A DNA stretch of 55,708 nucleotides from Nocardia pseudovaccinii NBRC 100343 (GCF_001613225.1 NZ_BDBY01000065.1:1-55708); one strand, 5' to 3'. Shown: positions 44,018 through 53,796, counted from the stretch's first letter. A program made the numbers and translations. Notes: generated from the letters alone by a model not told the origin.

Positions 44018-45420
44018 ACAGGCAGCTGCGCGTCGCGGCGGCAGCCGTGGCGTTGGGCCTGAGCGCGTCGCTCGGGCTGGGGGCCGGTGCGGCTACCGCG
44101 GATCACCCGCCCGCGGTGAATCCGGGTCTGCTGCCCGCTGGCGATCCGGCCGCACCACCCGAAAAGACCGAGCGGCCAGCGAATTCCGATTGCTCGAATA
44201 CGGTGTCCGGCGGTGAGGGCGCGACGATTCCCACCGCGCAGCGCTCCCTCGATCTGGACAGCGCGTGGCGGTTCTCCAAGGGTGAGGGCCAGACCGTCGC
44301 GGTCATCGATACCGGCGTCGCGCGGCATCCCCGGTTGCCGGGACTGATTGCCGGTGGCGACTTCGTGGCGAACTCGGGCGACGGCACCGAGGACTGCGAT
44401 GGGCACGGCACTTTTGTCGCGGGCCTGATCGCCGCCTCGAAGATCGACGGCCAAGGATTCTCCGGTGTCGCGCCGGAAGCACGCATCATGACCATCCGTC
44501 AGACCAGCAAGATGTATCAAAAGGAAGGCCGGTCCAGGGAGCGCAATCCCGACGACCTGCCCGAGGGCTACGGCAATCTGGCCACCATGGCCTCGGCGAT
44601 CCGGCGCGCGGCCGATGCGAACGTGAGCGTCATCAATATCTCCGAGGTGTGGTGCGGCTCGTCCAATGACGTCGACGGATCCATCGGCGCGGCAGTGCGA
44701 TACGCGACGCTGGAGAAGAACGTGGTCGTGGTCGTGGCGGCCGGAAACCAGGACGGCTCGTGCAAGACCGAACAGCAGATCATCGATCCGCTGAATCCGT
44801 CCGCCGATCCGTGGAGCAATGTCAAGGTCAATGTGAGCCCGGCGCGCTGGGACGACTATGTGCTCTCGGTGGGCTCGATCGATTCGAACGGCGCGCCGTC
44901 GAAGTTCACGGTGCCCGGGCCATGGGTGAGTGTGGCCGCGCCGGGCGAGAATATGGTTTCGCTCGACCCGCGCGGTACCGGGACCGCGACCGGCACCGTG
45001 AATCAGCAAGGGCAGCAGCAGGCGATGAGCGGTACGAGCTTCGCGACGCCACTGGTATCCGGTGTGGTCGCGCTGGTACGGGCCCGCTTTCCAGATATGA
45101 GTGCGTTGGATGTGGTCAAGCGGATGCAGGCCACCGCGCACGCGCCCGCCGAGGGGTGGAGTCCGTATATCGGCTACGGCGCGGTCGATCCGGTCGCGGC
45201 GCTGACCGATGAGGTGAGCAGCACGCCGCTGCCGCCCAAGCGGCCGAGCCCGGCCAAGAGCGCCCAGCTCGCGGTGCCGAAACCGGCTCCGCCGCCGGAC
45301 AATCGGGCCCGCGATGTCGCGCTGATCGGCACCGGGATAATCGGAACCGCCTTGGTGCTCGGCTACCTCGCCTCCTTCCCGATCCGCCGCCGGTTCGGCG
45401 TCAAGTCGGACGATATGTAG
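44014..45420 (+). CDS. mycP4: ESX-4 mycosin, subtilisin-like serine protease
   Basis: Mycosins are membrane-anchored subtilases required for type VII secretion. The 468-residue protein has a Sec signal peptide (about 1-30) and an N-terminal extension with Cys. The catalytic triad is Asp99 (AVIDTGV), His131 (DGHGTFVAG) and Ser342 (SGTSFATP); the oxyanion Asn is in VAAGNQ. A Pro-rich linker is followed by a C-terminal membrane helix (VALIGTGIIGTALVLGYLA) and a short basic tail. The GTG start overlaps the eccD stop. Length and all catalytic residues are intact. Confidence 0.95.
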   Translation: MNRQLRVAAAAVALGLSASLGLGAGAATADHPPAVNPGLLPAGDPAAPPEKTERPANSDCSNTVSGGEGATIPTAQRSLDLDSAWRFSKGEGQTVAVIDTGVARHPRLPGLIAGGDFVANSGDGTEDCDGHGTFVAGLIAASKIDGQGFSGVAPEARIMTIRQTSKMYQKEGRSRERNPDDLPEGYGNLATMASAIRRAADANVSVINISEVWCGSSNDVDGSIGAAVRYATLEKNVVVVVAAGNQDGSCKTEQQIIDPLNPSADPWSNVKVNVSPARWDDYVLSVGSIDSNGAPSKFTVPGPWVSVAAPGENMVSLDPRGTGTATGTVNQQGQQQAMSGTSFATPLVSGVVALVRARFPDMSALDVVKRMQATAHAPAEGWSPYIGYGAVDPVAALTDEVSSTPLPPKRPSPAKSAQLAVPKPAPPPDNRARDVALIGTGIIGTALVLGYLASFPIRRRFGVKSDDM

Positions 45421-45480
45421 CGTCTTCGTGGCAAACGGCGGTACATAGGGTGTCGCACCCGATCGATACAGGTAGTTCCC

Positions 45481-46239
45481 ATGCACGTAGCACAACACGA
45501 CGGCGGGCAACCGAGCCGTAGACAAGCCTGGGAACGCGCGAGCGGCATCCCGATGCTGGTGCTCGCCGTGCTCTTCATCGGTGTCTACGCCTGGCATGTG
45601 CTGGATACCGGAGCGTCACCGCGACTCGATGCCTGGCTCGAACGGGTCGACATCATGATCTGGGCGGCATTCGTCGCGGACTTCGGCATCCGGACCTGGC
45701 TGTCCACCAATCGCTGGCGATTCGTGCGCACGCATCCGCTGGAGCTGTTGATCGTGCTGCTGCCGCCGTTTCGTCCGGTGCGGTTACTGCGCGCGGCATT
45801 GTTGGTGCTCGATCAGCTCAACCGCAATCGGGTGACGCGCGCTCGCCTCGCCATATTCGTCGGCACGAGTTCGGCACTCACGCTGGTGCTGTGCAGTCTG
45901 GCCTTCTTCGATGCCGAATACGGCGCGCCCGACAGCAAGATCCACAACTTCGGCGATGCCTTGTGGTGGTCCATGGTGTCGGTGACCACGGTCGGCTACG
46001 GCGATGTGTATCCGGTGACCGTACAGGGCCGCATGATCGCACTGATCCTGATGACGCTCGGCATCGGCCTGATCAGCTTCGCCATCGGCACCACGACCAG
46101 CTGGGTGATGGACCAGCTGAAGTCCGTCGAGGTGACCGCCGACCGCACCGAAGTGGAGATCGCGATGCTGGTCGACGAAATCCGTGCGCTACGAAGCGAA
46201 GTCGCCGAGTTGCGCGCGGCCACGATGGCCGAGAACTAG
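45481..46239 (+). CDS. Voltage-gated-type potassium channel
   Basis: The 252-residue protein has two outer-type helices (about 24-42 and 57-77) and a helix with Arg residues recalling S4 (FRPVRLLRAALLVLDQ). It then has the S5 helix, a pore loop with the K+ filter TTVGYGD (169-175) and the S6 helix (MIALILMTLGIGLISFAIG). A C-terminal coiled coil (VEIAMLVDEIRALRSEVAELRA) could hold the tetramer together. It has fewer membrane segments than a full six-helix channel, so voltage sensing may be reduced. It lies between mycP4 and eccB4, a place where M. tuberculosis has no such gene. It ends two bases from eccB on the opposite strand. Confidence 0.88.
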   Translation: MHVAQHDGGQPSRRQAWERASGIPMLVLAVLFIGVYAWHVLDTGASPRLDAWLERVDIMIWAAFVADFGIRTWLSTNRWRFVRTHPLELLIVLLPPFRPVRLLRAALLVLDQLNRNRVTRARLAIFVGTSSALTLVLCSLAFFDAEYGAPDSKIHNFGDALWWSMVSVTTVGYGDVYPVTVQGRMIALILMTLGIGLISFAIGTTTSWVMDQLKSVEVTADRTEVEIAMLVDEIRALRSEVAELRAATMAEN

Positions 46240-46240
46240 C

Positions 46241-47728
46241 TCAATTCGCCGAGGCGACAGGTGATTTCGAGGGTGACGGGTCTGCGGAGACGCCGTCGTG
46301 GGCGACCATGGCGTCCGCGCGGGACAGGCTTGGACCGGCTGCGAGCAGGCCGACGATCGGCCACGGTGCCGGTTCGGCCTTGGTGCCCGAATCCGAATCC
46401 ATGCCGAGCGCCTTTTCCGCGTCGGAGTCCTTGATGCCGTAGCGGACGCCGGTGTCGGCGATGTAGAACTTGCTGTCCTTGCGGCGGCTGTCGGGTTCGA
46501 TACCGGTGGTCTGGACGAAGGCGCCGGTGCCCGGCGGGATGTAGACCGAGTCGGCGTTGGGGCCGGTACCGTCCGCTTGAGCCAACGGCACGACTTTGGC
46601 TTTATCCGGAATCGGCAGAGCCACACCGGTGAGCACGGTCAGTTCGGCGCGATTGCCGCCGTCCTTGTTGTCCGCGGCAGCGGCCAGCGGTTTCCAGGAC
46701 AGGCAGCTGACCGGCTGGTCCTTGTAGTCGACGATGGACGGTACGACCTGCGGATACGCTTCGACCAGCAGTGCATTCGACACCGGCGCATAGGTCTTGT
46801 CGGTTTGATCGACGACGTCATTGCCCGACGTCGAGCGGTATCGGCCGCGGATGATCTCGGCGGTCACCGACGAGATCTGCTGCAGACCATCTTGCAGCAC
46901 AACGTATTCCGTATTGGGCTGTGCGGGCACATGCACCACTTCGCCGATGCGGTGGTTGCCGACCGAGTAGCTCACCGGGCCGCCCGGATTATCGATCTTG
47001 GGCGGAATGATCGGCAGCACTTCGGGAATCGTATTGAGCAGGCCCTCACCGATCGGCCGTGCGGTCGCGCCGGTGATCTTCAATGCGTCGGTGACCGCGC
47101 GGTCCTTGAGGTCGACGCGGGCGCGCTTGCCCTCGTAGACCAGATACGCCGAGTCCTTGCCCTGCACCAGCAACGCCCGATCCCTACCCATGACCGAAGC
47201 CTTCTCACCGAGCGAGAGACTTCCAGCGAGCACCGAGGTCGTGAGATCCCTGCTGCCGTCCACCTTCATCTGGTCGCAGACAGTCCAGATCCGGCCCTTG
47301 CCGTCCTTGTCGAAGCGCAGCGAGGAGGGTGCGCCCGGAATGCCGATCAGCTGGCCCCGCGCCTTCTTGCCGATCTCGGATTCCTTGACGATGACGGCCT
47401 TTTCCGGCGATCCCGCGGCCAACCGGGCCGATGCGAGATTCAGCGTCGGATGCACCACATCGTTGATCACCACGTAGACGGCGCCGGATTCCTTGCCGAT
47501 CAGGATCTTGTTGCTGCCGATCTTGTCCTGCGGACGCAGCAGTGCGAGCACGCCGCAACCGGCCAGCACCACGATCGCCATGATCAATCCGGCCGCGTAG
47601 GCGCGGGACTGGGAGCGCATCGGATCGTGCAGCATGCGCACATCCCGGCGCACCAGCGCGTGTTCCATCCGGCGGACCAGGAAGCGGTAACCGCTCACCT
47701 GCCACCGTGTAGTGGGTTTTGAAGGCAT
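46241..47728 (-). CDS. eccB4: ESX-4 component EccB
   Basis: EccB is a bitopic protein whose large outer domain spans the space above the membrane complex. The 495-residue protein has the family N-terminus (TTRWQVSGYRFLVRRMEHALVRRD) and a single membrane helix at about 41-62. The outer repeat domain follows, with two Cys (WTVCDQ and VSCLSW) that usually form a disulfide. Further motifs are LGEKASVMGRDRALLVQG and VYIPPGTGAFVQT. A Pro/Ser tail closes it. The start ATG 47728 has GGGGAGGGAA upstream. It is divergent from eccE. Confidence 0.94.
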   Translation of the reverse strand: MPSKPTTRWQVSGYRFLVRRMEHALVRRDVRMLHDPMRSQSRAYAAGLIMAIVVLAGCGVLALLRPQDKIGSNKILIGKESGAVYVVINDVVHPTLNLASARLAAGSPEKAVIVKESEIGKKARGQLIGIPGAPSSLRFDKDGKGRIWTVCDQMKVDGSRDLTTSVLAGSLSLGEKASVMGRDRALLVQGKDSAYLVYEGKRARVDLKDRAVTDALKITGATARPIGEGLLNTIPEVLPIIPPKIDNPGGPVSYSVGNHRIGEVVHVPAQPNTEYVVLQDGLQQISSVTAEIIRGRYRSTSGNDVVDQTDKTYAPVSNALLVEAYPQVVPSIVDYKDQPVSCLSWKPLAAAADNKDGGNRAELTVLTGVALPIPDKAKVVPLAQADGTGPNADSVYIPPGTGAFVQTTGIEPDSRRKDSKFYIADTGVRYGIKDSDAEKALGMDSDSGTKAEPAPWPIVGLLAAGPSLSRADAMVAHDGVSADPSPSKSPVASAN

Positions 47729-47840
47729 GTTTCCCTCCCCGAACAATGCTCGCGTTCGCGGAACACAGTACAGTTCCCGAGGACTATTGTTCAGCTCGGC
47801 CGCTGCGATACGGCCGATACCGGGTACTTGGGGGACGACG

Positions 47841-49490
47841 ATGGCCGAACAAGCCGGCGCGGGACCACGCCCGCTGCTCGGGCGCATCTCACTGCGGAAT
47901 CTGTTGATCGCACAGGTGATCGGGCTCGTCGCCGGACTGCTCGCCCTGTTGGCCGGGCTCGGCGCGTGGCCCGCGTTGGGCGTCGCGGTAGTCGCCGGAC
48001 TGCTGCCGCTGATCCCGATTGCCAAACGCACCATCCTGGATTGGATCGCCACCTGGTGGCGCTACCTCACCCACGGTGATTACGAGCTCGGCGATACCGT
48101 CGACTACCGCGGCTCGGACGGTCGCTCGCTCGGGCTGTACTGGGACGGCAGCCGGGTTGTCACCGTCGTCGAGGTGCTGGCCCCCAAGGGCGGGCTGACC
48201 CGGATCGCTCGTACCACCGTGCACGCCTCGCATCTGCTGCCGCTGCCGGAATTGGCGAAATGCCTGAACCAGCACGATATTCTGCTCAGCGGTATCGACA
48301 TCATCAGCCACGGTCACCGCAGTCGCTCCGGTACGCCCGCGGGCAAGATCTACGAATCGCTACTGGGACCGCTGCCCGCGACCGCACACCGGAACGTGTG
48401 GCTCGCCATCAGCTTCGACGCGATCGCGTGCCCGGAGGCCGCGGCCCGGCGCGGTGGCGGCAGCGAGGGCGCGTCACGCGCGGTAACCATTGCGACGCAA
48501 CGCATTATGCGCACCCTGGAAGACGCGGACTGCAGTGCCCGCATCCTTACCGCACCCGAGATCCGCAAGGCGGTTCTGCAGGTCACGCAGGGCTTCGATC
48601 CGCGCACGCTGACGCATCGCTGGCGGAATGCCGAGATCGGCAACAGTGTGAACATCGGTAGTGCGGTCGACCCGAAGCGGCTCGGTTCGGATCTGCTCTC
48701 GCAGCTGTGGGTCGCGCCGTCGCGCGGTACGACCGTCGCGGTGCGGCTGCGTCCGGGTAGCTCGGCGGAATCGGTGAGCATCGGTGCGGCTTGGCGGCTG
48801 ACCACGCGGGAACTGCCGGAGCGGACGAAGCTCAAGGGTCTGATCTCGATGAACGGGCGGCAGCGCGATGGTCTGCTCGCGCATCTCCCACTGGCCATTC
48901 CGGATCTCGACGACGCGGTTCCGGTGACGGAGTACCCGATCGATGTGATCGGTGCGCTGCATCTGCCGTCGTCGGGTTGCGGTCAGCTGATCGGCTCCGA
49001 TGACGAGGGGCAGGGGGTCGCGGTCCGCATTGTCGGTACCGGTATTTCCACGGTGTATGTGGCCGGTGAGTTGTATCTGGCTCAGCAGCTGGTGTTCCGC
49101 GCGTTGGCGGTCGGTGAACGCATCCTGATCCGTACCGATCGAACGCATGCCTGGGAGAACCTGGTGACGACCATCGGGAATCCGGAGCGGCTGCAGATCG
49201 CGGTGGAGACGCATCAATCCGATGCCGGGTTCACCGCGACGGTGGTCGACGGTGTGCTGGCACCAGCGCCGCACGCCGGTGTAACGACGATCTATGTGAC
49301 CGGAGATCCGATGGGGTGGCCCGCGACTCGGCCGGACCTGTCGATCCATCAGCCGGGGGCCATCGGAAACCATGTGGTGCTGCGGACCGGGACCGCTCAG
49401 GTCGATCTGACGTTGGTGTCGATTCCGCGTGAGGCGACGTATATCGGGCATCCGCGCGGGCGGCGGGCCATGGCGGGAAGTCCGCAGTAG
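47841..49490 (+). CDS. eccE4: ESX-4 component EccE
   Basis: EccE sits at the rim of the type VII membrane complex. The 549-residue protein has two N-terminal membrane helices (about 17-60, rich in Leu and Ala) followed by a cytosolic domain with the EccE pattern TVDYRGSDGRSLGLYWDGSRVVTVVEV. Further conserved parts are NQHDILLSGIDIISHG and the C-terminal NHVVLRTGTAQVDLTLVSIPREA. The start ATG 47841 has GGGGGACG upstream. M. tuberculosis ESX-4 has no eccE, while M. abscessus ESX-4 does, and that system is active. The 284 bases after it hold no gene I recognise. Confidence 0.9.
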   Translation: MAEQAGAGPRPLLGRISLRNLLIAQVIGLVAGLLALLAGLGAWPALGVAVVAGLLPLIPIAKRTILDWIATWWRYLTHGDYELGDTVDYRGSDGRSLGLYWDGSRVVTVVEVLAPKGGLTRIARTTVHASHLLPLPELAKCLNQHDILLSGIDIISHGHRSRSGTPAGKIYESLLGPLPATAHRNVWLAISFDAIACPEAAARRGGGSEGASRAVTIATQRIMRTLEDADCSARILTAPEIRKAVLQVTQGFDPRTLTHRWRNAEIGNSVNIGSAVDPKRLGSDLLSQLWVAPSRGTTVAVRLRPGSSAESVSIGAAWRLTTRELPERTKLKGLISMNGRQRDGLLAHLPLAIPDLDDAVPVTEYPIDVIGALHLPSSGCGQLIGSDDEGQGVAVRIVGTGISTVYVAGELYLAQQLVFRALAVGERILIRTDRTHAWENLVTTIGNPERLQIAVETHQSDAGFTATVVDGVLAPAPHAGVTTIYVTGDPMGWPATRPDLSIHQPGAIGNHVVLRTGTAQVDLTLVSIPREATYIGHPRGRRAMAGSPQ

Positions 49491-49774
49491 CCGCTCGTTT
49501 CGGTGCGCGGCATTGAAGCTGCGGTAGGTCCTGTGGGCGGGCACCCACAGCCCAGCGTTCCGGTGACCTCAGCATCGGCTTCCGGCCAGTAGGTTTGCCG
49601 GGCAGTGCTGGGTACGTCGTGTGCCGTACCCGACTTACAGCAGCCCCGTAGGCAGCGCAATCATCTGGCTGTGGTTGCGTTCCAAGCTTTTTGGCGTGGG
49701 TAGTGAAATGGTGATAATAGTCGGCGCGTCGAACCACCATTCGACTGCCCTCGATGGGTTCCGCTCCTGGGTGG

Positions 49775-50335
49775 TCAGCCTGGGTAGGGGTTTGTGGTGC
49801 GGGCGGTGCGGAGAGTTCTTGCCCACCAGGCCAATTGGCGGATCAGGCGGTCGGCGGCGTCTATTGCGGCGCCGTCCTGGGTGTCGCCTGATTCGTCGAA
49901 TCGCCTTTTGGCCTGGTGGAAGCTGACGGTTTCGCGGATGGAGACCATGTGGATTTCCGCGACTACCTGGCGGAGTTGTTCGACCGCGCGCAGGCCGCCG
50001 GAGAGGCCGCCGTAGGAGACGAAGCCGATGGGTTTGGCGCGCCATTCGTGTTTCGCATTGTCGAAGGCGGTTTTCAGGGACGCCGGGTAGCCGTGGTTGT
50101 ACTCGGAGGTGATGGCGACGAAGGCGTCGGCGTCGGCCAGGCGTCGGCGATAGGCCTCGACCTCGGCCGTGCAGGTCAGGTCGGTCGGCAGCGGAGTGGT
50201 TATGAGATCGATGACGCCGGTGTCGAATTCGGGGGTCGCCCGCACCGTGCGCAGGAACCAGTCGGCGACCACCGGAGCGAATCGCTCCGGGCGCGTGCTG
50301 GCCACGATGACCTCTAGCCGTAGCGGAGTATCCAC
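49775..50335 (-). CDS. NADPH-dependent FMN reductase family protein
   Basis: The 186-residue protein has a flavodoxin-like fold. VIVASTRPERFAPVVADWF at the N-terminus is the phosphate-binding loop. The FMN-contacting motifs are AITSEYNHGYPASLK and SYGGLSGGLRAVEQLR. These enzymes reduce FMN or quinones with NAD(P)H. The GTG start at 50335 fits the family N-terminus. It is divergent from the NmrA-type gene. The physiological acceptor is not known. Confidence 0.9.
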   Translation of the reverse strand: MDTPLRLEVIVASTRPERFAPVVADWFLRTVRATPEFDTGVIDLITTPLPTDLTCTAEVEAYRRRLADADAFVAITSEYNHGYPASLKTAFDNAKHEWRAKPIGFVSYGGLSGGLRAVEQLRQVVAEIHMVSIRETVSFHQAKRRFDESGDTQDGAAIDAADRLIRQLAWWARTLRTARTTNPYPG

Positions 50336-50477
50336 CGCGCGAGCCTAACTCGGTGTGCCGACGGTACGGTCGAAGCTGTGCGGCGATCTCGATTTATTCT
50401 CGGGATCGCCTCGACGCGCGGCTCGGTGATTCCGCATGATTGACGGGGCAACCCGGTGCGACTCTGGAGGAGACGAC

Positions 50478-51314
50478 ATGATCCTGGTGACCGGCGCGAC
50501 CGGCAATATCGGCACGGAACTGGTTGCGGCACTGAGTAATTCCGGTGCTGCCGTGCGCGCATTGGTCCGCGATCCCGCGCGGGCACAGCTGCCCGCCGGT
50601 GTCGAGGCCGTGGCGGGCGATCTGAACCAGCCGGAAAGCCTGACCGAAGCCCTGGACGGGGCCACCGGAATGTTCCTGCTGCCGGGCTACGCCGACACCC
50701 CCGACCTGCTCGCCCGCGCGAAGAAGGCGGGCGTCCAGCACATCGTGCTGCTTTCCGGCGGTTCGGCGGCGCTCGAGGATATGAACAACGCGGTCTCCGC
50801 GTATATGACGCAGGCCGAGCGGGACGTGCGCGAATCCGGCCTCGCGTGGACCTTTCTGCGCCCGCGCTCGTTCATGTCGAATGCGCTGCGCTGGTTGCCG
50901 CAACTCGAACAGGGTGATGTCATCCGCGCCCAGTTCCCCGATGTACCGGTCGCCGCAATCGATCCCGCCGATATCGCGGCCGTCGCGGCGGTCGCCCTGA
51001 CCGGCGGCGGACTGGCCGGGCGAGTCCTCGAGCTGACCGGACCGCGAGCGCTCGTGCCAGCCGATCAGATCGCGGTGCTGGCCGACGTGCTCAACCGGCC
51101 ACTTGTCTGCCAGGGCTTGACGAATGCGGAGACACGGGCCGAACTCGAGGCCTCCATGCCGCAGCACTACGTCGGCGCATTCTGGAGCTTCTTCGTCGAC
51201 GGCACCCTCGACGAATCCCAGGTCTACCCCACCGTGCAGGAAGTGACCGGCCGAGAACCGCGCACCTTCGACCAGTGGGCCTACGCACACGCCGACGCCT
51301 TCGCTGAGGCGTGA
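50478..51314 (+). CDS. NmrA/atypical SDR family NAD(P)-binding protein
   Basis: The 278-residue protein has a Rossmann start MILVTGATGNIG and a VRALVRDPARA segment for NADP discrimination, typical of NmrA-like oxidoreductases. The middle part VQHIVLLSGGSAALED lacks the usual Tyr-x-x-x-Lys pair at that point. WTFLRPRSFMSNAL and the C-terminal AFWSFFVDGTLDES match the family. It starts at ATG 50478 after GGAGGAG. It may be a redox sensor or a quinone reductase. The 261 bases behind it show nothing I recognise. Confidence 0.88.
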   Translation: MILVTGATGNIGTELVAALSNSGAAVRALVRDPARAQLPAGVEAVAGDLNQPESLTEALDGATGMFLLPGYADTPDLLARAKKAGVQHIVLLSGGSAALEDMNNAVSAYMTQAERDVRESGLAWTFLRPRSFMSNALRWLPQLEQGDVIRAQFPDVPVAAIDPADIAAVAAVALTGGGLAGRVLELTGPRALVPADQIAVLADVLNRPLVCQGLTNAETRAELEASMPQHYVGAFWSFFVDGTLDESQVYPTVQEVTGREPRTFDQWAYAHADAFAEA

Positions 51315-51575
51315 TCTGTGACGACAGACCCACTGAAGACAGGCCAGCCCGAACGACGCGTACCAACTGGGTGACCTCGCGGCAGCAGGGACGAACGCCG
51401 CGCGCTCGAGAAAGCGCATTCCGCGAGTAGACGTGGCGCGCTCACTCGAACGCGGCGCGCCCAGCCGAAGGTCATGCTTCGCCGCGAGCACGCGGCTGCC
51501 CGACTGCTGCGCCTATCCGCATCCGGGCTGTTGCCGCCATGCACCGGGAAACGCTCTGACGGGGCGCGACCGTCT

Positions 51576-52817
51576 TCAGATCGGCGAGCCCGCCCCGGCC
51601 TCCGGTTTCGCCGACTCCGGTTGGGGGGCAGGCGTCCGCGTATTTGGTCCGGCATGGATCATCGGCTCCGGCCGGGGCGCATTCACGTTCGGCACCGGAG
51701 CATCCGGGCGGGAGCCGGGCCGCGCGATCGGCGCGGCGGGCCGTGTCTCCGGGTGCACCTGATGCTGGGGTGCGGTCGGCGGCGGCGCGGCTCGCACGTG
51801 AAGTGGAGCGGGTTCCCGTTGGGGTGTGGTGGTCTCGACCGCGGGGGCGGCGAGTTCGGCGAGACCGTGTATGGGTGGGATTCTGGCGGTGAAACCAAGT
51901 GTGCGCCTGGCTCGTTCGGGGTCGGCGGCGAGGTGGCGGGCGTCTGCGAGGAGGTAACGGCCGGTTACCACTGGGGCCGGGCCGCCGCGGGCTTTGGCCA
52001 TGATCGACGCGACTTCCCACATGGTGATGGGGTGGCCGGAGGCGATGTTGAGGGGAACGAAGCCGGGTGGGCGACGGTCGACGGCGGCCACGGTGGCGGC
52101 CACGATGTCGTCGACGTGCACCACATCCCTGACCTGTCCGCCGTCCTCGTCGACCAATGGCGGGCGGCCCTGATCGAGTGCGGCGAGGAAGTTTCCGATG
52201 AAGCCGGATCGCGCGCCTTCGCCGTATCCGTTGTGGTAGCGCAATGCCGTGACGGCGGCACCGTTGGCCAAACCCCAAGCGAGCGCGTAGTTTTCCTGCG
52301 CCAACTTGCTGGCACCGTAGAAGCCGCGCGGACGCAACGGCGCATCCTCGGTGACCGGCTCCCAGATGAGCAACTCCCCGGTACGCGGCGCCAGGTGGTC
52401 GAACATGCCGCGATCGAGATCGGCCCGCCGCCGCAATCCGGGATAGATCGGCCCGCTGTTCATCCCGCGATAGCGGCCCTCGCCGTACACCACGATGGAT
52501 GACGCGAGCACCAGATGACGCACCTTCGCCCGACCCATCACATCGAGCAGGACCGCCGTCCCGAGATCATTGTGCGCGGCGAACACCGCCGACTCCGGCC
52601 CGGAGGTGACGGCGGCGAGGTGACAAACGGTATCGATACCGCGCAGCAAAGGCTCGAGCGCATCGGCATCGCGCACGTCCACCCGCGAAACCCCATCCGG
52701 CACTTCCCCATCCGGCCCGAGTAGATCGACCCCGACCACCTCGTGTCCGGCTGCGGCCAATGCCCGCCGCAACCGTGCCCCGACGAACCCGGCTGCCCCG
52801 GTGACCAGCACTCTCAT
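51576..52817 (-). CDS. NAD-dependent epimerase/dehydratase with Pro-rich C-terminal extension
   Basis: The 413-residue protein is an extended short-chain dehydrogenase of the sugar-nucleotide epimerase kind. It has the NAD loop VTGAAGFVG, Asp in GVDLLGPDG, HLAAVTSGPES, the Ser in ASSIVVYG and the catalytic YGASK. Residues 1-310 are the enzyme. A tail of about 100 residues rich in Pro, Ala, Thr and Glu follows (from about 315), which family members usually lack. It starts at ATG 52817. MTA phosphorylase lies 52 bases upstream on the same strand. The sugar substrate cannot be told. Confidence 0.88.
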   Translation of the reverse strand: MRVLVTGAAGFVGARLRRALAAAGHEVVGVDLLGPDGEVPDGVSRVDVRDADALEPLLRGIDTVCHLAAVTSGPESAVFAAHNDLGTAVLLDVMGRAKVRHLVLASSIVVYGEGRYRGMNSGPIYPGLRRRADLDRGMFDHLAPRTGELLIWEPVTEDAPLRPRGFYGASKLAQENYALAWGLANGAAVTALRYHNGYGEGARSGFIGNFLAALDQGRPPLVDEDGGQVRDVVHVDDIVAATVAAVDRRPPGFVPLNIASGHPITMWEVASIMAKARGGPAPVVTGRYLLADARHLAADPERARRTLGFTARIPPIHGLAELAAPAVETTTPQREPAPLHVRAAPPPTAPQHQVHPETRPAAPIARPGSRPDAPVPNVNAPRPEPMIHAGPNTRTPAPQPESAKPEAGAGSPI

Positions 52818-52869
52818 TGCATTCGCACCCCGCGTTCGGTTCCGAACCAACCTGACTAGCTGCTCGAAC

Positions 52870-53679
52870 TCACGGTAGTTCGAACGGCAGCGACACTCCG
52901 GCATGGACACGGCAACGTTCGCAGGTGTCGATTCCGGTGACCGCCGAAACCGAGCGCCGGATCAACTCCTTGAACGGCCCGAGATTCTTCTTGAATTCGG
53001 CGAAGACGTCCACCGCGTGCACACCGTCGCCCTCCTCCAGCCCCGCATCCAGGTCGGTCACCAAAGCGACTGCGGCATAGCACATTTCGAGTTCCCGGGC
53101 GAGCACCGCCTCGGGATGTCCGGTCATATTCACCAGTTCCCAGCCCTGCGCGGCGAACCAGCGGCTCTCGGCCCGGGTGGAGAAGCGCGGGCCCTGCACC
53201 ACGACCATGGTGCCCGAGGATTTCATCGGCAGCGCGTCCGTCGCGGATTTCGTTGCCGCGGAGCGCAGTTCGTCGCAGTACGGGTCGGCGAAGGAGACGT
53301 GCACGCCACCACCGTCGAAGTAGGTCTGCGGACGGCCGGAGGTCCGGTCGACCAGCTGATCCGGCACCGCGACGGTCCCCGGCCCCCAATCCGCGCGCAG
53401 GCTGCCGACCGCGCACGGCGCGAAGATCCGCCGCACCCCGATCGAACGCAACGCCCACATATTGGCCTGGTAAGGCAGCGTATGCGGCGCGAATTCGTGC
53501 TGTTTGCCGTGCCGGGGCAGGAAGGCCACCGGACGACCCTCCACCTCGCCGACCGCGATCGGCGCGCTCGGCTTGCCGTAGGGCGTCTCGACCTCGACGG
53601 TGGTCGCCTCGTTATCGAAGAAATCGTAGAAGCCACTACCGCCGATCACGGCGAGCGCGGGCCGAACATCCCAACTCAT
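52870..53679 (-). CDS. mtnP: S-methyl-5'-thioadenosine phosphorylase
   Basis: The enzyme cleaves methylthioadenosine, a by-product of polyamine and other SAM-dependent synthesis, to adenine and methylthioribose-1-phosphate. The 269-residue protein has IGGSGFYDFF at the N-terminus, the phosphate-binding LPRHGKQHEFAPHTLPYQAN, and VVVQGPRFSTRAES. The base-binding NMTGHPEAVLARE is followed by DLDAG. The C-terminus has a CERC pair. It starts at ATG 53679. It is like M. tuberculosis Rv0535. It probably shares a transcript with the epimerase gene behind it. Confidence 0.92.
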   Translation of the reverse strand: MSWDVRPALAVIGGSGFYDFFDNEATTVEVETPYGKPSAPIAVGEVEGRPVAFLPRHGKQHEFAPHTLPYQANMWALRSIGVRRIFAPCAVGSLRADWGPGTVAVPDQLVDRTSGRPQTYFDGGGVHVSFADPYCDELRSAATKSATDALPMKSSGTMVVVQGPRFSTRAESRWFAAQGWELVNMTGHPEAVLARELEMCYAAVALVTDLDAGLEEGDGVHAVDVFAEFKKNLGPFKELIRRSVSAVTGIDTCERCRVHAGVSLPFELP

Positions 53680-53796
53680 GCACCGATTCTCTCGCTCGTC
53701 CCCGGTTCCCGGCCAGACGGGTCCACATCCGGCCAACGCCCAGCGATCCGAGCAATTGCGCGGCAGCCTGCGCCACCCCCGCACCGTCGGCGCATT

